Shown: positions 51,427 to 60,302 of the stretch, piece by piece | Position numbering within the stretch: position 1 is the first letter of the stretch | How the letters are laid out: each line of letters starts with the position of its first letter | Assembly (NCBI RefSeq): GCF_009754915.1 | Contig: NZ_WPIK01000002.1 | Span: 248,001 to 312,000, forward strand | DNA: 64,000 bases | Reading direction: 5' to 3' | From: Mucilaginibacter arboris | Lineage (GTDB): Bacteria; Bacteroidota; Bacteroidia; Sphingobacteriales; Sphingobacteriaceae | The notes under the pieces: generated by a model | The model's input: the letters and a program-made list of their open reading frames with translations, nothing else | Told to the model about the DNA's origin: nothing | Databases searched by the model: none | Program-made: the position numbers and the translations under genes

Positions 51427-53006
51427 GGAACTATTACCTGGATTGATTTTTTCAGGTCGTTTTCGAACGTTACTTCGTATTCGCGTTTTGCAACTACTCC
51501 GCCATGCCGGCCTGATACATCATAGCCAATTTCGTCAGAAATTGGTTTTACATTTTCTGTTTTGTATTCGGCTAATTTTTTCGCAAACAATTGTTCCGTA
51601 TCCTGGCGTGTTTCCAACGCATGCCCGTTCCGGTTGGGGTCAATAGGCATTTGTTTAGGTTTATTGCTGAGGTTAAGCACCTTTTTAACCGAATTATGGA
51701 AATTGGTAATCGTGCCATCATTATCAATGGTAACCCTTACTACGCCATTGTCTGTATTTACAACAGGTACGCCATTAATCACCTGCCTAAATTCAATAGT
51801 TGTATCTGTTACATATTCTTCATCCAGTTTACCGCTGCCTTTGGTACTGCCGCCGCAGGTTTTCCCTAATCTAACAGCCTGAAATTGCAGTTCGGTATCT
51901 TTGCCTAACTGTTCGCGCATGTATTGCTCGGCAGTTTGCCGTGCCTTGTTTTGGTCTAATTGCCGACGGTTCTCAAAATTTACGTTAGCCAGTTTTGCAT
52001 TAAAATGACCCTGCTGGTTAATCGTGATCTTTTTTTCACCTTCATCCAAAACATACGTGCCTTCTTTAGAGATGCCAAAACCATCAATTGCTTTGCCCGA
52101 AAACCCTAATTGGTCTGCCAGCCTGCCTACTTCAGCATGGTCAACTTTAAATGGGGCCAGTTCTGCAACCAGCATTTCTTTAGGGAGCATTTTATTATGT
52201 GAAGCTACAGAACTTGCTACCAGCCATCTCCATTGGTACCAGTTGCGTGCAACTGTGCCCCATTGAAACAGCTTTTCGTTCATTACAATATTAGTTGCTT
52301 CGGCTTGAGTAGCGCCGGATGCAACTACAGTAGGCGTTTGGTTGTGGGAAATATCCCAGCTTCCATACAACCAGGAAGTTGAAAAAGATTGCCCGGCTTT
52401 GTAATGGTTCCAGAAGTTGGAGCCGTAATTTGGATTGTCGAAACTGGTGGTTTCAAAACCGAACAACATTCTGAAACCTGGGTTGCTATCATCATTCCAC
52501 CAGGTGGTAATAGGTGTTATTCCGCCAAAAACACGGCAGGAAAAGCAGGTCGACCAAAAAATATAACGCAAACGCTGGTTGCCCATCAGCATGTTATGGT
52601 TGCTGGAAATCCAGGTTTCATTATTCCATTTGCCACCGGTAGGCGCCTGGAAAATACCGTTTGCAGTCATGGCACCGTGTCCGGAATGATAAAAAACATC
52701 AACCGCATCAATACCATAATAGTTTTGCCAATGGTCATTAGGTTCTTCGTAAAGCCAGGTTTGTACAGCACCATCTTTCATGTAATAATTGGCTGTGTAC
52801 CAGTTATACAGATAATTGTAAAAGCCTTGTGCATCGGCATGTGTAGCATGTAAATCTGAGTTATGGTTTCCCAGCGAACCAGAGAAATCCTGAATGCTGC
52901 AAAGGCCTAACAGATTGTTTGGTGCAGCAGCCTGAGGAATATTTTTGTCTGTTGAATTATTATCGAAAGGAGGGTTTATCGCCTTGTCTTCTAATACGTT
53001 TTTCAT
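51414..53006 (-). CDS. Protein with His-Gly/Cys caspase-fold-like domain and FTP/PepSY-like C-terminus (unassigned)
   Basis: This 530-residue protein has no clear signal peptide. Residues about 35-260 resemble the DUF6345-type domain: VDVFYHSGHG (H107, H110) and IFWSTCFSC (C154, C157), the order and spacing of His and Cys recalling clan CD cysteine peptidases. Residues about 290-450 contain a fungalysin/thermolysin-propeptide-like segment (QGHFNAKLANVNF, then FRQVINGVPVVNTDNGVVRVTIDNDG). It is encoded after a papain-like peptidase and its inhibitor. Peptidase activity is a guess; it may be a regulator of the neighbour. Confidence 0.65.
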   Translation of the reverse strand: MKNVLEDKAINPPFDNNSTDKNIPQAAAPNNLLGLCSIQDFSGSLGNHNSDLHATHADAQGFYNYLYNWYTANYYMKDGAVQTWLYEEPNDHWQNYYGIDAVDVFYHSGHGAMTANGIFQAPTGGKWNNETWISSNHNMLMGNQRLRYIFWSTCFSCRVFGGITPITTWWNDDSNPGFRMLFGFETTSFDNPNYGSNFWNHYKAGQSFSTSWLYGSWDISHNQTPTVVASGATQAEATNIVMNEKLFQWGTVARNWYQWRWLVASSVASHNKMLPKEMLVAELAPFKVDHAEVGRLADQLGFSGKAIDGFGISKEGTYVLDEGEKKITINQQGHFNAKLANVNFENRRQLDQNKARQTAEQYMREQLGKDTELQFQAVRLGKTCGGSTKGSGKLDEEYVTDTTIEFRQVINGVPVVNTDNGVVRVTIDNDGTITNFHNSVKKVLNLSNKPKQMPIDPNRNGHALETRQDTEQLFAKKLAEYKTENVKPISDEIGYDVSGRHGGVVAKREYEVTFENDLKKSIQVIVPIFA

Positions 53007-53074
53007 GTTATTTGATTTAACTTGGTTTTTTTTAAGCAGATAAGCAAGCGTATTTTGTGGAATAAGCCTAACCG

Positions 53075-53099
53075 GATTTTATAGCGGTAAAAGAAGCAT
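53075..53099. repeat. ATGCTTCTTTTA-family solitary right arm
   Basis: The arm ends AGCGGTAAAAGAAGCAT and abuts the stop codon of the inhibitor gene (minus strand). Confidence 0.8.
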
Positions 53100-53393
53100 T
53101 CAGCTTACAATTACAGAGAAGATGAGTGTTGATATGGCCGTCGTATTTTGTTCCCAGCTTCTTTTCTGGCTAAATATCAGCTTTGCTGTTCCTGGTTTTA
53201 GCCCTTGTACCCGAAATTTTTCAGCTAAACTTTCTCCGGCTTTTAACCTGCCGGAGGGGGCGTCAGTTCTTTCTTCGGAAACTGATATAATATCTTTCCG
53301 GTCAACCTGGTAACTCCACATATAACCTGCAGATGCCAGGCTTTTTAACGAGACGATGCTGCTTTTACCTGCATTTAATCTGATGGTTTCCAT
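53100..53393 (-). CDS. Chagasin-type (I42) cysteine-peptidase inhibitor
   Basis: This 97-residue protein fits the chagasin Ig-like fold. Three inhibitor loops are recognisable: SLASAGYMWSY in place of the NPTTGYxW loop, a Gly-rich middle loop, and KRSWE in place of RPWE. It has no signal peptide, like the peptidase encoded 9 bp upstream, so it would work in the same compartment and could block or chaperone that enzyme. The short length and divergence of the first loop leave some doubt. Confidence 0.75.
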   Translation of the reverse strand: METIRLNAGKSSIVSLKSLASAGYMWSYQVDRKDIISVSEERTDAPSGRLKAGESLAEKFRVQGLKPGTAKLIFSQKRSWEQNTTAISTLIFSVIVS

Positions 53394-53402
53394 TTTTAGT
53401 GT

Positions 53403-54170
53403 TTAAACCAGCCGGATGGTCCAGAAGTCATCGCATAAACTACTGTTGGTAATATAAGCGTAAGGCATATAAAAATAACCTTTAATGCCCCAGGTTGTAT
53501 TCCAGGAGTTGCGGATGATAAAAGCGTTTTTGCTATCATCATAACCAACAGCCATTACTGCATGGCCACCTACGGTTTTTTCTCCTTGCTGCGGCATTGG
53601 CATTATACCCGTTTGTGCCACTTGCTGGGTCATAAAGCTTTCGTAAACGGTAAAACCAAAAACAAACGGAAAGCCTTCTGCCAGGCAGCCTTTTAATTGG
53701 GTAAGCGAGTTTACCAGCCGTTGGTAGCTTTTGATCTGTGACTTTTTGGCCTCATCATAACATTTTTGCGATGGCTTATTAGTAAATTTACTAATATCAT
53801 ACGGCCAGTCTTTTTCAGGGCAAACACCTTGGTTGTTCATGGTTTTAATCCCATCCCGGATGTAAGCGCCGCTATCAGAATTAACCGTGTTAATTAAAAC
53901 ACGCTCGTTGTAATAGATAAACAGGCGCGAAGGCATGTAATCCGGTTTCGTCTCTTTTTTCAGGTCAAATTCGTAAGCGCCTGCTAAGCTGTTTGCGGTA
54001 CAGCTGCCTAAATGTCCCTGGTCGTAAACTGGTGGGCATTGACTGCGTAAATCAACTGTTGTAGGCAATTGTTGCATTACGGCCATAGGTGCTGCGTACA
54101 TAAAGTCGCGTTGGTCGGGCAGGTCGGGTAACCAACCGAAAGTGTAAGGGGTGTTTTGTTGATTGTCCAT
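53403..54170 (-). CDS. Papain-family (C1A) cysteine peptidase without signal or prodomain
   Basis: This 255-residue protein carries the papain triad: C57 in DQGHLGSCTANS, H203 in GGHAVMAVGY and N221 in IRNSWNTTWGIKGYFYMPY. The oxyanion Gln is in PPVYDQGH. The N-terminus starts with LPDLPDQRDF and has neither signal peptide nor inhibitory propeptide, so the mature enzyme would be made directly in the cytoplasm or leave by another route. The inhibitor gene 9 bp downstream would explain how the cell tolerates it. Confidence 0.93.
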   Translation of the reverse strand: MDNQQNTPYTFGWLPDLPDQRDFMYAAPMAVMQQLPTTVDLRSQCPPVYDQGHLGSCTANSLAGAYEFDLKKETKPDYMPSRLFIYYNERVLINTVNSDSGAYIRDGIKTMNNQGVCPEKDWPYDISKFTNKPSQKCYDEAKKSQIKSYQRLVNSLTQLKGCLAEGFPFVFGFTVYESFMTQQVAQTGIMPMPQQGEKTVGGHAVMAVGYDDSKNAFIIRNSWNTTWGIKGYFYMPYAYITNSSLCDDFWTIRLV

Positions 54171-54356
54171 AACGTTTAGTTTAAAATTTAAATTAGTAAT
54201 TGGGTTTGTTTAAATAATAAGACTAAGGTACAGGCACTTGCAAAGCCTATCAACGTAGCTGATACTGTTTTTAAAGCATGTTTTACGTGATTAGCCTGCG
54301 TATTTTTACGCAAACGGAACAGGTTATTAATGGCAGGGCAATTGTTTTATTAAGAA

Positions 54357-54381
54357 GATTTTATATCGGTAAAAGAAGCAT
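54357..54381. repeat. ATGCTTCTTTTA-family solitary right arm
   Basis: The arm ends ATCGGTAAAAGAAGCAT, between the peptidase gene and the end of the next minus-strand gene. It is close in sequence to the arm at 53075. Confidence 0.8.
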
Positions 54382-54408
54382 CGGCTGAAGCAGGGGAACT
54401 GAGCAGTA

Positions 54409-56061
54409 TTACTGTACTATCGCATCAAAAGCACTGTTCAATATTTTACCGTTACGTTTCATTTGTACCCAAATCCTATACTTGCCAGCACTTGGAAAAG
54501 CATAAGGAAAAGTAACCATAGCATCCATTTTGCTGTGCTGATTGTTCTGCATATCCATGACGGGCATAGCCGCGGCGAGATATTTATTGCGATCGCTTTC
54601 GCTCATCTGCCTGATTTTAATGATTTCTCTGTCAATACTATCGCGAAAACGTGCAGCATCAGGAGTCGCCGGAGGTTTTTCACTTCCCTTCATCCGGCCT
54701 TCAATAATTTCTTGCGAAGCCATCGAAAAAGTACCAACCGGATGCAAATGCATATAAACGGAACCATCATATTTTAGCACAACCGCATGTCCCATCATGC
54801 CCATATAAGGTTCGAGTTTTACTGCTGCGCCGGATGGATCATGAATAGCAAAAGTAAGCGGATAAACTTTGTTAGCCTCAAAAGGAACATTAGCGGCATG
54901 TTCCCAAACAGCAGAAGAGCCGTCTGCCAGTTTCATGCTTTCTCCGGGGCTTCCGCATAACAATACTGTTTTTCCTGCGAAATTATTTACGGTTTGATTG
55001 CTGGTGTTTGAAATTACATAAGTATCATCAGGATCAGGAAAGAAAGCTGAATATAGTTTTGCCGATGCTGTTTTTACCAGTGTTTTTTGAGGGACATCTA
55101 AAGTATCCGTGATAGTTTCGGTAAAACCATTCCAGCGTACAACATCAGCAAAAACCAGATAACGGCCTTCGGGAAGATCAGGCAGATCAACAAAAAAGTT
55201 CAGGCTGTCTTTTCGGAATGGATGCAGGTGTGCAAATACATCTAATGAGTTTTCCCTCACCATAAATAAATGCATCAGTTTACCATGGTCCGGCACGATA
55301 AAACTCATGGATTTATTATACGGTTTGAGTGAATTAGAATCGATCTGAAAATGTAAAATCTGATGCTGGTCGTAATTTAAAATGCTAGACTTGGCTTGCG
55401 GCGCGAAGTACAAATTTCTTCGATAATTTCTGCTCCAGCTGTTCCACCAGGAAGAGCCGCCGTAAAGAATTAAAGCCAATACTAATAAACTAACTGCAAA
55501 GCCGGTAATTTTTTTTCTTTGCAGATGAGGTAAGTTATTTGTTCCAGGTTTAAGCAAACCATCGCTTACACTTGCGCCAATTATGGTAGCCATTAATATA
55601 ACCAGCAGTAAACCTAAACCAACTAAAATCCAGCCAAGAGATTTTGGCATAGTACGTTGGGCAGTAGAAACCGCCATTACCGGAACAACTGCTGTACCTT
55701 TTCCAAGCACTCCATTTACCGTAATTTTCATACTCGATGTTCCGGTCCACATCAGCCAAACTGTTGCCTGATATTGTCCCGGCGTTCCTTTTACCGGTAA
55801 TGCTTCATCTGCTTTTGGCGAACCTTTATCGCCTGCGTACCAGTAAACGGGCGATACCAATACTGTTTTTACCTGCTGATTTTCAGTATAAATAGAAACG
55901 CTGGCTGTTCCGGGAATAACATCAGGCGGATTAATATTCACCATAATGTTGTACGGGCCGGCTTTTCCTTCGTAAACCACTCCGGGGCTTCCAACATGAG
56001 CAAAAGTGATTGGGCTGATTAGCATCAGCATAAAAAAGAATATTGCTTTTAAAGCTTTCAT
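54409..56061 (-). CDS. Exported membrane protein with two HLHP metal-type motifs (unassigned)
   Basis: This 550-residue protein starts with a signal peptide (residues 1-21, ending TFAH), has a YtkA/FixH-like beta domain (about 25-130), two membrane helices (about 143-165 and 186-203), and two C-terminal beta modules each ending in HLHP (278-281 and 438-441), the second preceded by MGMMGHAVV. Such His/Met patterns are seen in copper-handling proteins. ATG at 56061 is chosen over one at 56091: it gives a 4-bp ATGA overlap with the upstream gene and a clean signal peptide. No firm family name is known to me. Confidence 0.7.
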   Translation of the reverse strand: MKALKAIFFFMLMLISPITFAHVGSPGVVYEGKAGPYNIMVNINPPDVIPGTASVSIYTENQQVKTVLVSPVYWYAGDKGSPKADEALPVKGTPGQYQATVWLMWTGTSSMKITVNGVLGKGTAVVPVMAVSTAQRTMPKSLGWILVGLGLLLVILMATIIGASVSDGLLKPGTNNLPHLQRKKITGFAVSLLVLALILYGGSSWWNSWSRNYRRNLYFAPQAKSSILNYDQHQILHFQIDSNSLKPYNKSMSFIVPDHGKLMHLFMVRENSLDVFAHLHPFRKDSLNFFVDLPDLPEGRYLVFADVVRWNGFTETITDTLDVPQKTLVKTASAKLYSAFFPDPDDTYVISNTSNQTVNNFAGKTVLLCGSPGESMKLADGSSAVWEHAANVPFEANKVYPLTFAIHDPSGAAVKLEPYMGMMGHAVVLKYDGSVYMHLHPVGTFSMASQEIIEGRMKGSEKPPATPDAARFRDSIDREIIKIRQMSESDRNKYLAAAMPVMDMQNNQHSKMDAMVTFPYAFPSAGKYRIWVQMKRNGKILNSAFDAIVQ

Positions 56062-57254
56062 CTTTGTACTTTTTTCATCCAGCTTCCCCATTTATAACCG
56101 ACAAAAGCTGAAATAACAGCAAAAACAGCAGCAATTAATAACCCTTTTATCAGGCTAAAACCAGAATCTACTTGTTCCGGGCGAAAAGCATAACGAAAAG
56201 CATAATCAGGATCGCTGCCAAAATACCAGGAAGAACCGCCAAAAAAGCTATTACGCGCAACGGTTGAAGTTAAAAGGAATGTGCCGAAATACCATTGAAC
56301 CACAAAAAATACGGCTAAAAACAGTATAGCAGAATATGCTGCTTTTACCCATCCTTTTTTATTAGGAAACTTATAAAAAATCCAATCGATAGCTAATGCA
56401 GGAAAAACGAGCAATAGCGGAAAATTAAAGGCTTGATAATGGTCGATGTGATTTAAAACCGGGCCAAGCCGAGGGTAAGCATGGAAAATTGGTAATATCC
56501 AAAGCATCAGCAATAAAATTGACATGTAAACAGCAGCAGTAGCTGTTGCGGCCCATTTCATGTTAGATGCACGTGTAACCATTATCAGGAAAAGGGGAAA
56601 TATCACGCTGCTTATCTGATAAAATAAAGCTCTATGCATTTGGTGCTTGCTTAAATAATCAGAAAGTACGGTAAAAAATCCCGCTACCAGCACTCCTGCA
56701 GCAATGGCAAAAAGCCAATGATGTATTTTTGCCGAATCATTGATATTTAAATGATTTGTGCTGGAAGCAACAGCTACTAAGGTGCCAAATTGAATCATGA
56801 TCGCACCCAGCGCCAATAAAGTATGCGGAGGAGATAAAATAGTAACATCAAGCCCGTAAGTATTATGCCACCAATCGTCAAAAGGAGCGGAGGTAAGCAT
56901 GGCAATGGCGCCCCAAATACAAAAAAGCGCACCTAATGAGCCATGGAAAATTCCCCAGAACTTTACAGCTTGTGATTTTTCTTCCGCAGGACTAAAAAAG
57001 GATGTTCTTAAAACCTGGTAACCCGAAAATACGCCGGAAACTACCGCGCCAACATAAATAACCATGTGCGGAGGAGCAAAAAGTCCGTCACGGCCAATGC
57101 TGGTATGCCAGGAAATATCCCAAATTACACCGACAATAATGCAAAGTGAAGAAAAAACGCAGGCATAAACGTAAGGCTGGACTGTAGAAACTACTTTTGC
57201 AGCTTGTGATTTTTCTGCTGTAAAACTTGGGTGGAGATACAATTCAGATTCCAT
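56058..57254 (-). CDS. Polytopic membrane protein with duplicated W-H...PPH motif (unassigned)
   Basis: This 398-residue inner-membrane protein has about ten hydrophobic helices. A motif is repeated: WDISWHTSIG...PPH (H50, PPH 61-63) and DDWWHNTYGLD...PPH (H130, PPH 142-144), both at helix starts, suggesting paired metal or heme ligands. ATG at 57254 is preferred over a TTG at 57272. Its stop overlaps the next start by 4 bp, so the two are translationally coupled and likely form one complex. I do not recognise a named family. Confidence 0.7.
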   Translation of the reverse strand: MESELYLHPSFTAEKSQAAKVVSTVQPYVYACVFSSLCIIVGVIWDISWHTSIGRDGLFAPPHMVIYVGAVVSGVFSGYQVLRTSFFSPAEEKSQAVKFWGIFHGSLGALFCIWGAIAMLTSAPFDDWWHNTYGLDVTILSPPHTLLALGAIMIQFGTLVAVASSTNHLNINDSAKIHHWLFAIAAGVLVAGFFTVLSDYLSKHQMHRALFYQISSVIFPLFLIMVTRASNMKWAATATAAVYMSILLLMLWILPIFHAYPRLGPVLNHIDHYQAFNFPLLLVFPALAIDWIFYKFPNKKGWVKAAYSAILFLAVFFVVQWYFGTFLLTSTVARNSFFGGSSWYFGSDPDYAFRYAFRPEQVDSGFSLIKGLLIAAVFAVISAFVGYKWGSWMKKVQR

Positions 57255-57338
57255 AAAGCGGTTGTTTGTCAATAGGTTAAAAATATTGAATTAGAATGAA
57301 TTTTAAAAAATAATTTTATTTGCCTTTCAACTTTTTCT

Positions 57339-57425
57339 GTCATCTCGACGACAGGAGAGATCTTCATCGAATAACACTGGTTTCTATTTCATTTTGAAGA
57401 AGATCTCTCCTGTCGTTGAGATGAC
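57339..57425. repeat. Inverted repeat, GTCATCTCGAC type
   Basis: The arm at 57339-57367 starts GTCATCTCGACGACAGG and the arm at 57396-57425 ends CGTTGAGATGAC. They pair over nearly 30 bp around a 28-bp loop. It lies between the divergent membrane-operon and DUF2236-like genes. A diverged half copy is at about 32150. Confidence 0.8.
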
Positions 57426-57507
57426 AAGCCGGAACTGCAAAGTGCCCAAACTGCAACGATAGCAAAAGAATACTCGCACAAAACCTTCTTTTTTACGTTT
57501 TGGTAAA

Positions 57508-58317
57508 ATGGAACTTTTCTCAGAAAAAGGCTCAATTGTTAGGAAAATTTGGAGCAACGCGGATACTGTCCTGTTTATTTTTGCTGGTGCTTCTGCCGAA
57601 TTTGCTTTAAATAAAGCTGTTGACTGGTTATATTTTACCGGCCGTTTACCTGCTGATCCTTTAGGCCGGTTGTTTTCTACCGTTACTTATGCGCAAAGAA
57701 TTGTTTTTTCTGAACTGGCCCAAGCCCATAAAGCAATTGACCAAATCACAGCAATTCATTCCACAGTTGAAGCAAACCGACATGCAAAAATTCCGGATTG
57801 GGCTTACCGGGATGTGCTGTTTTTACTGATAGATTATTCGGTCCGCGCCTTCGAACTGCTTTACCGGAAACTTTCCCCCGCAGAAAAAGAAGAAATTTAC
57901 AATACTTTTTACCGAATGGGTTTGCGGATGGATTTGAAGGACCTGCCCGGAAATTACAAGCAATGGGTTTTAGTACGTGATGAACATATGCGGAACGATC
58001 TGGAAAAAAGCCGTTTTACTGTTGACCTCTACAAACAATATAAAAAGCATTTAGGCTTTGCAAGATATTTACTGCTAAAAGAAGTACAGGCGCAATTAGT
58101 GCCGCCGCATGTAAGGCAATTATTAGTATTGAGAAAAGTTTCTTTGCTGGTGCTGATTGTTCCGCTTTACAAATTTAGCAGGAAATTTAAGTTAGACCAT
58201 TTGGTAAAAGCTTTGATTTTGCCAGAAACTTATCAACCACAAATCAAAGCTTTAGATCAAAGTCCGGAAATGGTTAACAATTTTACTACGGTAAAAGAAG
58301 CATCATATTTAAGTTAA
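57508..58317 (+). CDS. DUF2236 / MpaB-LcpA-like oxygenase-family protein
   Basis: This 269-residue protein fits the DUF2236 group: an all-helical fold with FALNKAVDWLYFTGRLPADPLGRLFSTVTYAQRIVFS, the AIHSTVE segment with a possible heme-binding His, and MGLRMDLKDLPGNY. Relatives include heme-dependent latex-clearing and MpaB-type oxygenases, but most members have no known reaction. The last codons (TVKEASYLS) contain a copy of the repeat word at 58291-58303, so the repeat may have reshaped the C-terminus. Confidence 0.65.
   Translation: MELFSEKGSIVRKIWSNADTVLFIFAGASAEFALNKAVDWLYFTGRLPADPLGRLFSTVTYAQRIVFSELAQAHKAIDQITAIHSTVEANRHAKIPDWAYRDVLFLLIDYSVRAFELLYRKLSPAEKEEIYNTFYRMGLRMDLKDLPGNYKQWVLVRDEHMRNDLEKSRFTVDLYKQYKKHLGFARYLLLKEVQAQLVPPHVRQLLVLRKVSLLVLIVPLYKFSRKFKLDHLVKALILPETYQPQIKALDQSPEMVNNFTTVKEASYLS
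58291..58303. repeat. Repeat core word at the 3' end of the DUF2236-like gene
   Basis: GTAAAAGAAGCAT is read V-K-E-A-(S), five codons before the stop. The sequence before it (TACG) does not continue the arm. Confidence 0.7.
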
Positions 58318-58385
58318 ATGCAATTGCAAATTCCGGTGATATTTACAGAAAGTTATCTTTGCATTTTCAACACAAAAAACTTAAC

Positions 58386-60020
58386 ATGTTAAAAGGATTT
58401 TTCACTATACCCGAACCAGTAAACGAACCGGGCTTAAATTACGGCCCGCACAGTGTAGAACGGGCTATGCTGAAAAAAGCGCTGGAAGAAGCACGCGCTC
58501 AGGAAGTGGATCTGCCGATGTACATTGGCGGAAAAGAAGTAAGGACCGAAAATAAGATAGCTATTCGTCCGCCGCATGATCATAAACATATTTTAGGCTA
58601 TTTTTCTGAAGGCGATGGGGGCCACGTAAATGAGGCGATAAAAGAAGCATTGGCCGCAAAAGAAGCCTGGGAAAATTTAGCCTGGGAACAACGTGCGGCG
58701 ATATTTTTAAAAGCAGCCGAACTGATTGCCGGCCCTTACCGATATAAAATTAATGCGGCTACGATGCTTGGCCAATCAAAAAATGCTTACCAGGCAGAGA
58801 TTGATTCTGCTTGTGAGCTGATTGATTTCCTTCGGTTTAACGTAGCTTACATGTCAGAAATCTATGCACAGCAGCCAGCTTCGGGCAAAGGTGTTTGGAA
58901 CCGGTTGGAGCAACGTCCGCTGGAAGGTTTCGTGTTTGCTTTAACGCCTTTTAACTTTACCGCTATTGCCGGAAACCTGCCTGCATCTGCCGCCATGATG
59001 GGCAACGTGGTGGTTTGGAAACCCGCTTATCCGCAAGCTTACGCAGCTAACGTAATTATGCAGGTTTTTAAAGAAGCCGGCTTGCCCGATGGCGTGATCA
59101 ATTTAATTTATGTTGACGGCCCGGTTGCAGGAGAAGTGATTTTTAACCATCCTGATTTTGCCGGGATCCATTTTACCGGTTCTACTAAAGTTTTCCAAAC
59201 CATCTGGCAAACCATTGGTAATAATATTCACAAATACAAAGCTTATCCGCGTATTGTAGGCGAAACCGGTGGAAAAGATTTTATTTTAGCCCATCAAAGT
59301 GCCAATCCTGATGTTGTTGCTACTGCAATTGTTCGTGGCGCATTTGAGTATCAGGGACAAAAATGTTCTGCTGCTTCCCGCGCTTATCTGCCAAAATCTT
59401 TATGGCCTGCCATTCAGGAAAAGGTTTTGGATGATCTGCAATCTATTAAAATGGGGCCGGTAGAAGACTTTAGTAATTTCGTTAACGCTGTTATCACGGA
59501 GCAATCTTTTGATAAACTGGCTAAATATATTGATGCGGCAAAAGCAGATGCCGACGTAGAAATTATTGCTGGCGGCAATTACGATAAATCAGTTGGTTAT
59601 TTTATTGAACCTACGATTATTAAAGTAAAAGATCCGAAATATATAACGATGTGCGAAGAATTGTTCGGGCCGGTTTTAACCGTTTATATTTATGAAGATG
59701 AAGCGTTTGAGCAGATCATGGAAGTTATTGATACCACTTCGCCTTATGCTTTAACCGGCTCGATTATTTCTACCGATCGTTATGCCATTGAAAAAGCGAC
59801 TTACAAGCTGAGAAATGCAGCCGGAAACTTCTATGTAAATGATAAACCAACCGGAGCCGTAGTTGGGCAGCAACCATTTGGCGGCGCCAGAGGTTCCGGT
59901 ACGAATGATAAAGCCGGTTCAATGATTAATTTACTACGCTGGGTTTCCCCAAGAACAATTAAGGAAACTTTTGATCCGCCAAAGGATTATCGTTATCCTT
60001 TTTTGGAGAGGGAATTGTAA
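58386..60020 (+). CDS. pruA: 1-pyrroline-5-carboxylate dehydrogenase (L-glutamate gamma-semialdehyde dehydrogenase)
   Basis: This 544-residue cytoplasmic aldehyde dehydrogenase completes proline breakdown to glutamate. The start MLKGFFTIPEPVNEP, the NAD-site block FALTPFNFTAIAGNLP, HFTGSTKVF, the ETGGKD element with the general-base Glu, and the catalytic C327 in QGQKCSAASR match this family rather than other ALDHs. ATG at 58386 is chosen over a TTG at 58359. A copy of the repeat word (58637-58650) encodes AIKEAL near residue 85. Confidence 0.96.
   Translation: MLKGFFTIPEPVNEPGLNYGPHSVERAMLKKALEEARAQEVDLPMYIGGKEVRTENKIAIRPPHDHKHILGYFSEGDGGHVNEAIKEALAAKEAWENLAWEQRAAIFLKAAELIAGPYRYKINAATMLGQSKNAYQAEIDSACELIDFLRFNVAYMSEIYAQQPASGKGVWNRLEQRPLEGFVFALTPFNFTAIAGNLPASAAMMGNVVVWKPAYPQAYAANVIMQVFKEAGLPDGVINLIYVDGPVAGEVIFNHPDFAGIHFTGSTKVFQTIWQTIGNNIHKYKAYPRIVGETGGKDFILAHQSANPDVVATAIVRGAFEYQGQKCSAASRAYLPKSLWPAIQEKVLDDLQSIKMGPVEDFSNFVNAVITEQSFDKLAKYIDAAKADADVEIIAGGNYDKSVGYFIEPTIIKVKDPKYITMCEELFGPVLTVYIYEDEAFEQIMEVIDTTSPYALTGSIISTDRYAIEKATYKLRNAAGNFYVNDKPTGAVVGQQPFGGARGSGTNDKAGSMINLLRWVSPRTIKETFDPPKDYRYPFLEREL
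58637..58650. repeat. Repeat core word inside the pruA gene
   Basis: GATAAAAGAAGCAT matches the right-arm word exactly; preceded by GGC as in many intergenic arms (GGCGATAAAAG). It is read I-K-E-A in the frame. Confidence 0.8.
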
Positions 60021-60026
60021 AATTGG

Positions 60027-60056
60027 AAAAGTCTGGCTTTGGGCCGGACTTTTTTG
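60027..60056 (+). terminator. Rho-independent terminator after pruA
   Basis: AAAAGTCTGGC and GCCGGACTTTT form an 11-bp stem (one G-T pair) followed by a T-run. Two further small hairpins (GGATCGCAGATCC and CCGGATTGCAAATCCGG) follow at about 60103-60150. Confidence 0.8.
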
Positions 60057-60302
60057 TTTTAAGTTGATTTTAAGCGGAAGCTTTGGCAGGTTTGTTTAGT
60101 AAACAGGATCGCAGATCCTAAGCTCAAATAACCGGATTGCAAATCCGGCCCAGCAGGTGATGTTCCTTTTAAAGTTTTCTTTAACTTAACGAAGTGAGCT
60201 GATTAGGAAATATTTACAAAATTATTTTTAGAAAAATCTGGAGCAGTAGAAATTCAAATTTGTCTTTAAGCATTTCGAAACACAGGCCAGAAACATTTTC
60301 TT

